A stretch of 5,260 nt of DNA from Lachnospiraceae bacterium. GTDB taxonomy: Bacteria; Bacillota; Clostridia; Lachnospirales; Lachnospiraceae. The DNA is taken from assembly GCA_022790905.1 (NCBI GenBank), contig JAAVYC010000104.1:1-5260 (forward strand), in the 5' to 3' direction. This document shows, in pieces, positions 1 to 5,260 of the stretch. Position numbers and translations under genes: made by a program. Positions within the stretch are counted from its first letter, which is position 1; every line of letters starts with the position of its first letter. The notes beneath the pieces were generated by a model. That model saw only the letters and a list, made by a program, of their open reading frames with translations, was not told where the DNA came from and did not search any database.

Positions 1-1
1 A

Positions 2-30
2 AATAATATTATATAGCATATAGTATTATT
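2..30. promoter_or_regulatory. 29-bp near-perfect palindrome, candidate PadR operator
   Basis: The left arm AATAATATTATATA and the right arm ATATAGTATTATT are mirror complements about a centre at position 16, with 12 of 14 paired positions matching (mismatches at 9/23 and 15/17). It ends 24 bases before the padR start codon. It also contains a -10-like TATAGT (19-24), whose -35 would lie at or beyond the window edge. PadR proteins are dimeric winged-helix regulators that commonly bind AT-rich dyads at their own promoter, so an autoregulatory operator overlapping the operon promoter is the natural reading. The dyad is seen directly; the binding protein is inferred. AT-richness raises the chance of accidental symmetry, but this length and match level are hard to dismiss. 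Confidence 0.6.
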
Positions 31-54
31 AATAAAACAGTAAGGAGAGATTTC

Positions 55-378
55 ATGGTATTTCAGACAGGTGCGGCACTTTTGGATGCGATTGTACTCG
101 CGATTGTATCCAAAGAAGAAGAGGGTACATATGGATATAAAATTACACAAGAAGTGCGTTCTGCGATCGAAGTCTCAGAATCCACATTGTATCCGGTGCT
201 GAGGCGGCTTCAGAAAAGTCAGTGTCTGGAAGTACACGATGTGGAATGTGCGGGCAGGAACAGGCGGTATTATCAGATTACAAATACCGGAAGAGAGAGG
301 CTGGATATGTACCGCAATGAGTGGATGGAGTATTCTTCAAAAATAAATCTGTTGTTTTTGAGAGAGGAGATAGTATGA
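55..378 (+). CDS. PadR-family winged-helix transcriptional regulator
   Basis: This 107-residue protein has the size and layout of a short PadR regulator. An N-terminal helix (about 5-19) leads to the GYKI motif (27-30). The recognition-helix region SESTLYPVLRRLQ (41-53) is followed by a basic wing, GRNRRYYQIT (67-76), and a C-terminal helix (about 77-103) expected to form the dimer interface. Members are cytoplasmic DNA-binding repressors, usually of an adjacent membrane or transport operon, and respond to ligands or stress. The start at 55 is set by TAAGGAGAG at 41-49. The stop overlaps the next start as ATGA (375-378), so translation is probably coupled to the DUF1700 gene. This pairing of PadR with DUF1700 (HAAS) is a recurrent arrangement in Firmicutes. 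The family call is secure; the inducing signal is unknown. Autoregulation through the palindrome at 2-30 is inferred. Confidence 0.93.
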   Translation: MVFQTGAALLDAIVLAIVSKEEEGTYGYKITQEVRSAIEVSESTLYPVLRRLQKSQCLEVHDVECAGRNRRYYQITNTGRERLDMYRNEWMEYSSKINLLFLREEIV

Positions 379-1079
379 ACCGGAAAGAATTTATGGATAG
401 ACTCAGAGAGCTGCTAAAAGATATTCCGGAAGAGGAAAAAGAAGAGGCATTGGCCTATTATGAGAGTTACTTTGATGAGGCGGGTGTGGAAGAAGAAAAT
501 AAGGTAATACAAGAGCTGGAGTCTCCAGAAAAGGTGGCAGCAACTATTAAGGAGGATTTGCTTGGCAATTTGCCAATAAGCCTGCAAAAATCGCAAAAGG
601 ATTCTAAGCAACAGAAGCAGGAGTCAGAGAATTCTTATCAGAATTCGGGACCGGAGTTTTCTTATCGTGAGAAGAAGGAAGAGTATGAGGGAAATGACAG
701 AAGGTCAAATATTGTCTTATGGATTATTATTGCAATTGTCACATTTCCAATCTGGATTGGGATTTTGGGAGCTGCCATAGGAATTCTCGCTGCAATCTTT
801 GGTGTTCTTTTTGGAGGTTTGGTTACATTGATTGCGGTGAGCGGCGGATTACTGATTAGCGGTATTGTCTTAGTCTGCATTGGATTTGCCGGATGTTTTT
901 CTGGAGGTGTGGCTGTCGGTATGATGCTTTTGGGAATTGGATTGATTTTGACGGCGATCGGGTTGGTGTTTTTGATAGGTACCATTTGGGTGTGTGCAAA
1001 AGGAATTCCAGCAATTTGTCGGGAAATCAACAAACTGTTTCGGAAAGGATCTTTTCGTAGAAAGGAGAGAGTACAATGA
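375..1079 (+). CDS. DUF1700 (HAAS-type) multi-pass membrane protein
   Basis: A 234-residue protein. Its N-terminal cytoplasmic part (1-62) is a charged alpha-helical domain, with MNRKEFMDRLRELL, then IPEEEKEEALAYYESYFDEA and a PEKVA motif (51-55), typical of DUF1700. That family is also called HAAS, an alpha-helical signalling domain associated with PadR-type regulators. A polar linker rich in Q, K, E and S (71-111) follows. Residues about 113-209 form a nearly continuous Gly/Ile/Leu-rich hydrophobic block with room for three or four membrane helices, ending in a basic tail (216-232). The start at 375 is preferred over an in-frame ATG at 321 because 375 has AGAGGAG at 363-369 and forms the ATGA overlap with padR. 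The family start motif MNRKEFM also begins there. The 3' end overlaps the lipoprotein start in the same way (1076-1079). A likely role is coupling membrane state to the regulator; the mechanism is not shown by sequence. Confidence 0.88.
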   Translation: MNRKEFMDRLRELLKDIPEEEKEEALAYYESYFDEAGVEEENKVIQELESPEKVAATIKEDLLGNLPISLQKSQKDSKQQKQESENSYQNSGPEFSYREKKEEYEGNDRRSNIVLWIIIAIVTFPIWIGILGAAIGILAAIFGVLFGGLVTLIAVSGGLLISGIVLVCIGFAGCFSGGVAVGMMLLGIGLILTAIGLVFLIGTIWVCAKGIPAICREINKLFRKGSFRRKERVQ

Positions 1080-1918
1080 AAAAGTTTACAAAGGTGTGTC
1101 TTTTAATCGCAGCAGTGCTTATGATGTTGGGACTGACTGCATGTGCGGCAGGTGCCGTGATGGGAGCCGGAAGTACCACCTTACGGGAACTGTGGGATGA
1201 TGGTGATTTGAATATTTGGGGATGGAGGATTGGAAAAGACGGAATCGGATGGATTCACGACGATGATTGGATGGACGGCGAGGAGTTTGTGGACAGATTT
1301 CAAGCTGCTGAGATCCATGGAATGGATATTTATTTAAAACATACTTATTTGGAGATTGAGGAAAGCGATACAGATGAAGTGATTTTAACTGTAGAGAGAA
1401 ATGATGGAGAATTTCAATCTTCATTGAAAGATGGGATCTTGACGCTGAGAGATGAGCGAAGCGGACATCATGCGAGGAGAAACTACGAAGTGAAGTTGGA
1501 ATTGCCAAAAGGGATGGAATTGAAAGAAATTAAAATTGAAAATCGAGCGGGAGTCCTAGAGAGCGATGATTTTGTCTTGAAAGCAGATAAAATTGATATC
1601 CAGGGAGGTGCAGGGGAAGTTGAACTTGACAGAGTCAAAACCAAAGAGTTTTATTTGGAAGTAGGCGCGGGAAATGCGGATATTCAAAATCTGGATGCAG
1701 AGAAAGCAGACATTTCATGCGGAGTTGGAAATATTGATATACAGCTTATGGGAAAAGAATTGGATTACAACTATGAACTAAGCTGCGGAATTGGAAATGT
1801 AAATATAGGCTTGGAATCTTATAGTGGTCTTGGAAGGACAAAGAAAATTGATAATAGCGCTTCTAAAACAGTCAGGCTTGAATGCGGAGTTGGAAATATC
1901 ACTGTGGATATGGAATAA
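1076..1918 (+). CDS. DUF4097 / toastrack-type beta-repeat lipoprotein
   Basis: A 280-residue predicted lipoprotein. It has a basic start (MKKFTK), a hydrophobic core (8-19) and a lipobox LTAC with the lipidated cysteine at 23, so it should be anchored on the outer face of the membrane. Residues 40-70 are unusual, with five tryptophans (40, 48, 50, 59, 65) among many acidic residues. From about 80 to the end the chain is short beta strands. Its C-terminal half repeats G-[AVI]-G-[EN] turns, with the first paired Gly at 178, 197, 216, 238 and 271, as in DUF4097 domains described as a 'toastrack' beta fold in envelope-stress proteins. The last three turns carry a preceding cysteine (215, 237, 270). 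AAGGAGAG at 1062-1069 supports the start, which overlaps the DUF1700 stop. The family fit is good; ligand and partners are unknown. It probably works with the HAAS and PspC membrane proteins of the same operon. Confidence 0.85.
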   Translation: MKKFTKVCLLIAAVLMMLGLTACAAGAVMGAGSTTLRELWDDGDLNIWGWRIGKDGIGWIHDDDWMDGEEFVDRFQAAEIHGMDIYLKHTYLEIEESDTDEVILTVERNDGEFQSSLKDGILTLRDERSGHHARRNYEVKLELPKGMELKEIKIENRAGVLESDDFVLKADKIDIQGGAGEVELDRVKTKEFYLEVGAGNADIQNLDAEKADISCGVGNIDIQLMGKELDYNYELSCGIGNVNIGLESYSGLGRTKKIDNSASKTVRLECGVGNITVDME

Positions 1919-1982
1919 TTTTGTGTCATTGGTCTAATGATATCAATAGGAACCTACCAGATAAAAGGAAGGAGAGTATGCA
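1919..1982 (+). other. 64-bp intra-operon spacer with weak hairpin and RBS
   Basis: This is the only sizeable gap within the operon. TCATT (1926-1930) and AATGA (1936-1940) can pair around a five-base loop, extended by wobble pairs, but the stem is weak and lacks a U-tract, so it is not a terminator. The end carries AAGGAAGGAGAG (about 1963-1974), the ribosome binding site for pspC. No convincing promoter was seen, so pspC is probably read from the upstream operon promoter. Confidence 0.5.
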
Positions 1983-2159
1983 GTGAAAAAATTATATAGA
2001 TCTAGAACAGATCGGATATTTCTAGGAGTTTGCGGAGGAATCGGAGAGTATCTGGAGATAGATCCGACGGTTATCCGGTTATTGGCTGTGATTTTAGGAT
2101 TCACAGGAAGTGGAATCGTGGCATATATTGTTGCAGCAATTTTAATGCCGGAACAATAG
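1983..2159 (+). CDS. Minimal PspC-domain membrane protein (GTG start)
   Basis: A 58-residue protein that is essentially one PspC domain. A basic KKLYRSRTDR start leads to the signature FLGVCGGIGEYLEIDPTVIRL (13-33), then a hydrophobic helix LAVILGFTGSGIVAYIVAAILMP (34-56). PspC proteins sit in the cytoplasmic membrane and take part in phage-shock or envelope-stress responses, often next to toastrack or LiaF-like domains. Here that extracellular domain is on a separate lipoprotein encoded just upstream. The start is GTG, with AGGAG about 8-9 bases before it. The nearer ATG at 1978 is in another frame and reads only Met-Gln-stop; its TGA overlaps this GTG. The reading frame begins at the point where family homology begins, which supports GTG. 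An intrinsic terminator follows 15 bases after the stop, making this the last gene of the operon. No PspA or PspB is in the window. Confidence 0.87.
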   Translation: MKKLYRSRTDRIFLGVCGGIGEYLEIDPTVIRLLAVILGFTGSGIVAYIVAAILMPEQ

Positions 2160-2174
2160 AATGAATAAGAAGAG

Positions 2175-2224
2175 AAAAGGCTGTTGAACTATCTAAAATT
2201 TTTAGAGGAGCACAGCCTTTTTTA
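2175..2224 (+). terminator. Intrinsic terminator of the PadR-PspC operon
   Basis: AAAAGGCTGT (2175-2184) pairs perfectly with ACAGCCTTTT (2212-2221). The right arm runs into a six-T tract (2218-2223) followed by more AT. A smaller hairpin can form inside the loop (TCTAA 2192-2196 with TTAGA 2202-2206). Its position just after the pspC stop and the clean U-tract make a rho-independent terminator very likely. Confidence 0.88.
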
Positions 2225-2237
2225 TTGTATAGGAAAA

Positions 2238-2304
2238 TTTTGTTACACTAAAACCTGATATGAAAAGTATTACTTTTTATATCAGGTATTTTTGTGTAAA
2301 AAAG
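2238..2304. repeat. Long imperfect palindrome / near loop-less hairpin
   Basis: The core arms CCTGATATGAAAAGT (2254-2268) and ACTTTTTATATCAGG (2272-2286) pair over 15 positions, with one G-U, around a three-base ATT loop. Pairing resumes outward with AAAA/TTTT, then TTACAC (2243-2248) against GTGTAA (2294-2299), and weakly with T/A runs beyond, separated by small bulges. T-rich stretches follow the core on both strands, so it could be a bidirectional terminator or back-up to the one at 2175-2224. It could also be a miniature palindromic repeat or a regulatory element close to the capA promoter. The structure is seen directly; its role is open. Confidence 0.7.
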
Positions 2305-2308
2305 TCAG

Positions 2309-2337
2309 TTGCAGGGAAAGGGGAAAGTTGATAAAAT
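2309..2337 (+). promoter_or_regulatory. Sigma-A-type promoter for capA-like gene
   Basis: TTGCAG (2309-2314) and TAAAAT (2332-2337) are separated by exactly 17 bases, close to the TTGACA/TATAAT consensus. Transcription would begin near 2344, leaving a short leader with AGGAG at 2351-2355, six bases before the ATG at 2362. The promoter lies after the upstream operon's terminator, so the gene appears to be an independent unit. Confidence 0.68.
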
Positions 2338-2361
2338 AAGAAAAAGACAGAGGAGAACGGA

Positions 2362-3504
2362 ATGAGCAGAAGAAATAAGATTGTGTGGGGAGCAGTGAGT
2401 ATATTGGCAGTCATGGCACTATCACTAGCGCTGCTTCTCGTTTGTTGGGAAAAAAATGAAGACGGGGAGACGGCAGCGGAGCCAGTGAAGACGCAGGAGG
2501 AAGATACAAAACCAATGGAAAAAAAGGCACAGATAGAACCTGAATCGAGAGAAGTTTCTTTGATTTTTACCGGTGATGTGTTTTTGAGCAATTATGTATT
2601 GCATAATTATGAAAGGGCAGGGATAACAGGCGTATTGGATGCTGCTCTGCTTGAGGAGCTGAGAGGAGTGGATCTCACAGTGATCAATGAGGAATTTCCG
2701 TTCAGTGTCAGAGGAGAGCAGGCGAAGGATAAGCAGTTTACGTTTCGTGTGGATCCATCTTATGTAAAAATATTTCAGGAAATGGGCGTGGATATGGTGA
2801 CGCTCGCGAATAACCATGTGCTAGATTATGGGGATGATGCCTTGATGGATACGTTAGAGACCTTGGAACAGGCAGAGATTTTGTATGCGGGGGCCGGAGA
2901 ACAGAGGGAGCAGGCTATGCAGCTTCAAGTAAAAGAGGTGAATGGGGTTCGGATTGGGATGTTAGCGGCATCTAGGGTGATACCGGAAGTTTCGTGGAAT
3001 ATTGAAAATCATCAGCCGGGAGTATTTTGTACCTATGATCCATCGTTGCTTTTGGAGAAAGTGAGAGCGGCAAAGAATTCCTGTGATTATCTGTTTGTCT
3101 ACATACATTGGGGAGTGGAGCGCAACACAGAGCCAGAAGAGTATCAGAAAAATCTTGCGAGACAATATATTGATGCGGGAGCGGATGCTATAATTGGGTC
3201 GCATCCTCATGTGCTTCAGGGAATAGAATTTTATCAGGGAAATCCAATTTTTTATAGTCTTGGAAATTTTATTTTTAATCAGAATATAGAACGTACCATG
3301 GCGGTAAAGCTTGAGATAGATAAAAAGGGAAATACACAGGTTTGTCTATTTCCAGCGACAGCAATAGACGGAAAGACAAATTTATTAGAGAGAGAGAAAA
3401 GAGAAGTATTTTATCAGGGATTAGAAGAGATTTCTTTTGGAATTCAAATTGATGAAAATGGAGTTGTGACGGAAGATACAACAAAAAGAGATACAGTCCC
3501 ATGA
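2362..3504 (+). CDS. CapA/PgsA-family membrane-anchored metallophosphatase-like protein
   Basis: A 380-residue protein with an N-terminal signal anchor (hydrophobic 7-28 after MSRRNK), an acidic linker (33-62) and a CapA (PGA_cap) domain from about 65 to 335. The motifs in order are FTGDV (69-73), VINEEFPFS (107-115), TLANNHVLDYG (147-157), YIHWG (247-251), AIIGSHPHV (276-284) and FYSLGNFIF (297-305). These match the Asp, Asn, His and GSHPH positions of calcineurin-like metallophosphatase folds. CapA/PgsA acts at the outer membrane face in poly-gamma-glutamate capsule synthesis, but many solitary homologues have no assigned substrate. No capB, capC or capE is here, so capsule synthesis should not be assumed; an exported phosphoesterase-like role is an alternative. 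The stop at 3502-3504 precedes the kinase gene by 77 bases with no terminator between, so partial co-transcription is possible. Cys28 is not in a good lipobox. Confidence 0.88.
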   Translation: MSRRNKIVWGAVSILAVMALSLALLLVCWEKNEDGETAAEPVKTQEEDTKPMEKKAQIEPESREVSLIFTGDVFLSNYVLHNYERAGITGVLDAALLEELRGVDLTVINEEFPFSVRGEQAKDKQFTFRVDPSYVKIFQEMGVDMVTLANNHVLDYGDDALMDTLETLEQAEILYAGAGEQREQAMQLQVKEVNGVRIGMLAASRVIPEVSWNIENHQPGVFCTYDPSLLLEKVRAAKNSCDYLFVYIHWGVERNTEPEEYQKNLARQYIDAGADAIIGSHPHVLQGIEFYQGNPIFYSLGNFIFNQNIERTMAVKLEIDKKGNTQVCLFPATAIDGKTNLLEREKREVFYQGLEEISFGIQIDENGVVTEDTTKRDTVP

Positions 3505-3540
3505 GTAAAAAAGAAAAATGTAGAACCATAAAAAAAAGTG

Positions 3541-3549
3541 TGGTATAAT
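3541..3549 (+). promoter_or_regulatory. Extended -10 promoter for histidine kinase gene
   Basis: TGGTATAAT at 3541-3549 is a perfect TGn-TATAAT extended -10. The -35 region 17 bases upstream (TAGAAC, 3521-3526) is poor, which is usual for extended -10 promoters. Transcription would start near 3556, about 26 bases before the kinase start codon. It lies in the gap after capA, which contains no terminator hairpin, so the kinase may be transcribed from both promoters. Confidence 0.6.
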
Positions 3550-3581
3550 TCAAATGGAATATTGTTGTGGAGGAGAGGTAG

Positions 3582-5260
3582 ATGGATGTACAGCTGATTG
3601 CCATAATGGTGGAATTCATAAGTATACTAGTTGCTTTTTCAGCATTATTTGTTTTGATGAAAGGGGAACCGAGTAAAGAAAATCGATTACTTTTATGTTT
3701 TATGCTCTTGCAAATACAGCGCAATGTGGGTTATTTGTTGGAACTTTTTTCGACATCATTGAAAGAAATACTCCTTGCAGTAAAGATACAATATGTGGGA
3801 ACTTGCTTTATGGCATTGCTGCTTTTGTTGTTTGTAATAAAATATTGTAATGCAAAAATTCCGAAGGGATTTATAGCAGCGCTAGGAGGGGTCGATACAA
3901 TTGCTCTGCTATTGATATTGACCTGTGAATATCATGCGCTATATTATCAAGAGATAAGAGTTGCAGAAAATAGCTGGTATCCTCATCTGGTGACAACCTC
4001 TGGTTTTGGATATTACCTCTATCTTTTTGGAGCGATTATAATCCCGTTCGTCGTAATGCTGGGTATTCTTTTTCAAAGTGTGATGAAAGCGGAAAATCCA
4101 AAGAAAAAAAAGAACTTAACCGCTACGGGAATCGCTTTGGGGATTCCTGCCATGCTGCAAGTTCTGTATGAGGCAAGAGTCATTACTGTCTATAATCCGA
4201 TGCCGTTGATTCTTTGTATTGTAGTGTCTGTGCTGATTATTTTTCTTTGGAATAAAAGTGGATTTGATATGTACAGAAGTGGTTCGGCAGAGGTACTGGA
4301 GACGATTGATGACTGTGTTATTTTTATGGACGCGGAGAAAAATATCGAGGAATATAATCAGGCTTCTTTAAAAGTCTTTCCAGAATTGAAAGAACGAGAT
4401 ATCAAAAATATTGCTCAGATCGAAGATTTTCCGATTGAGCTTTTAGAAACTCCTGGAAAATGTGAATTTGCGTTTCGGGAACATTTTTATGAGGGACATC
4501 TAAAAGCGATGATGGATCGAGAAAATAGTATCCATGGCTATACGATGCTGATGTTTGATGTGACAGATACCTATGAGCTCATCGGTGAGATTATGGAGAT
4601 CAGGGAAGAGGCAGAGCAGGCAAACCGTGCAAAGAGTGATTTCTTGGCGAATATGTCACATGAAATCAGGACTCCGATGAACGCAATCATAGGGATGAGT
4701 GAGCTGATCATTGAGGAGAGCCGTGGAGGACAGATGTATGAGTATGCCTCTGACATCAAGACGGCTTCGTTAAATTTGTTGGGCATTATCAATGATATCT
4801 TGGATTTGTCTAAAGTGGAATCCGGAAAACTGGAATTGATAGAAGATAAATATTACATACAAATTTTAGTCGAAGAAGTGGCGAGTATGATTAAAATTGT
4901 GGCGGCTGAGCGCGGGTTACAAGTTTTATTGGAAATGCAGCCGAATGTACCTCATAAGTTAATCGGAGATGAGGGAAGAATTCGTCAGATTTTGATTAAC
5001 CTTTTGAATAATGCAGTAAAATTTACGAAAAAGGGACATGTAAAATTAAAAGTATCCGTCCAAGAGAGTGAGGTCGCCGACACATGTCTTATATTTGAAA
5101 TAGAAGATACTGGCATGGGAATTAAAAAAGAAGATTTGCAGAAAATTTTCGAGGAATTCCAACAAGTGGATACGAAAAAGAATCGTAAGGTAGAGGGAAC
5201 GGGACTTGGGCTGAGCATTTCGAAACGTCTAGTTCACCTTATGGAGGGTAGCATTTCGGT
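3582..5260 (+). CDS. 7TM-sensor histidine kinase, 3' end beyond window
   Basis: The reading frame is open to the window edge (559 full codons). Seven hydrophobic segments (about 5-26, 36-56, 63-88, 96-115, 144-168, 178-197, 206-223) resemble the 7TM sensor region of clostridial histidine kinases. A degenerate PAS-like region (about 236-335) and a short helix (336-352) lead to the HisKA domain, with the H box SHEIRTPMNAIIGM and phospho-acceptor His360. The HATPase domain shows the N box NLLNNAVKFT (473-482, Asn477), G1 box DTGMG (509-513), F box FEEF (523-526) and G2 box GTGLG (539-543), so it should be catalytically competent. The start at 3582 has GGAGGAGAGG at 3569-3578; the ATG at 3586 is out of frame. 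H and N boxes of this type are common in hybrid kinases with C-terminal receiver and Hpt domains, so more domains may follow. The signal and regulated genes are unknown. Confidence 0.92.
   Translation, partial: MDVQLIAIMVEFISILVAFSALFVLMKGEPSKENRLLLCFMLLQIQRNVGYLLELFSTSLKEILLAVKIQYVGTCFMALLLLLFVIKYCNAKIPKGFIAALGGVDTIALLLILTCEYHALYYQEIRVAENSWYPHLVTTSGFGYYLYLFGAIIIPFVVMLGILFQSVMKAENPKKKKNLTATGIALGIPAMLQVLYEARVITVYNPMPLILCIVVSVLIIFLWNKSGFDMYRSGSAEVLETIDDCVIFMDAEKNIEEYNQASLKVFPELKERDIKNIAQIEDFPIELLETPGKCEFAFREHFYEGHLKAMMDRENSIHGYTMLMFDVTDTYELIGEIMEIREEAEQANRAKSDFLANMSHEIRTPMNAIIGMSELIIEESRGGQMYEYASDIKTASLNLLGIINDILDLSKVESGKLELIEDKYYIQILVEEVASMIKIVAAERGLQVLLEMQPNVPHKLIGDEGRIRQILINLLNNAVKFTKKGHVKLKVSVQESEVADTCLIFEIEDTGMGIKKEDLQKIFEEFQQVDTKKNRKVEGTGLGLSISKRLVHLMEGSIS

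Noticed and set aside
321..374. Upstream in-frame ATG extending the DUF1700 protein by 18 residues
   Set aside because: It lies inside padR, lacks a matching ribosome binding site, and the family N-terminus MNRKEFM begins at 375, where the coupled ATGA overlap occurs.
630..652. Short direct repeat AGAATTC within the DUF1700 linker
   Set aside because: Seven bases repeated within a Ser/Asn/Glu-rich coding linker is expected by chance and suggests no function.
662..1033. Long minus-strand reading frame opposite the DUF1700 membrane region
   Set aside because: It mirrors a strongly supported + strand gene, has a low-complexity Pro/Ile/Thr composition and no recognisable domain, so it is a shadow of hydrophobic codons.
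994..1200. Plus-strand frame overlapping the DUF1700 and lipoprotein genes
   Set aside because: It lies wholly within two family-supported genes in another frame and has no motif of its own.
2440..2448. Possible lipobox around Cys28 of the CapA-like protein
   Set aside because: The sequence LLVC has Val rather than Gly, Ala or Ser before the cysteine, so a plain membrane anchor is more likely.
2277..2817. Minus-strand reading frames opposite the start of the capA-like gene
   Set aside because: The opposite strand encodes conserved CapA motifs, while these frames show no domain, ribosome binding site or codon pattern of a real gene.
3275..3724. Minus-strand 149-codon frame across the capA end and kinase start
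   Set aside because: It spans two good + strand genes and their promoter. The hydrophobic translation follows from AT-rich complement and no start signal is convincing.

Overview
The window looks like chromosomal DNA of a Gram-positive, moderately AT-rich Firmicute, most likely a gut Lachnospiraceae-type clostridium. The support is strong AGGAG-type ribosome binding sites before every gene, abundant AGA/GGA/ATA codons, a PadR + DUF1700 + DUF4097 + PspC cassette, a lone CapA-type protein, and a 7TM-sensor histidine kinase of a kind common in that family. This placement is inference from gene content; there is no rRNA or marker gene. All genes are on the + strand.

Region 1 (1-2224) is a compact four-gene operon resembling an envelope-stress module. 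It encodes a PadR-family repressor (55-378), a DUF1700/HAAS membrane protein (375-1079), a DUF4097 ('toastrack'-type) lipoprotein (1076-1918) and a minimal 58-residue PspC protein (1983-2159). The first three genes are joined by ATGA stop/start overlaps. A 29-bp near-perfect palindrome lies just upstream of padR and is a good candidate for its own operator. The operon ends in a strong intrinsic terminator (about 2175-2224). In the working model, PadR controls a membrane complex in which the HAAS protein and PspC sit in the membrane and the lipoprotein presents a beta-strand repeat domain outside.

Region 2 (2225-2361) is intergenic. It holds a long, almost loop-less inverted repeat (about 2238-2304) and then a good sigma-A-type promoter (2309-2337) for the next gene.

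Region 3 (2362-3504) encodes a membrane-anchored CapA/PgsA-family protein with the metallophosphatase-like motifs intact. No capB, capC or capE partner is visible.

Region 4 (3505-5260) has a 77-bp gap with an extended -10 promoter and no terminator. It is followed by the 5' 559 codons of a multi-pass sensor histidine kinase with H, N, G1, F and G2 boxes, which runs off the window end. The full protein may be a hybrid kinase.

No RNA genes, CRISPR arrays, insertion sequences or convincing minus-strand genes were seen. The PadR/DUF1700/DUF4097/PspC families have been linked to one another before. The less ordinary elements are the operator-like palindrome, the three-codon ORF overlapping the pspC start, the in-register cysteine/glycine repeats of the lipoprotein, and the palindrome before capA.
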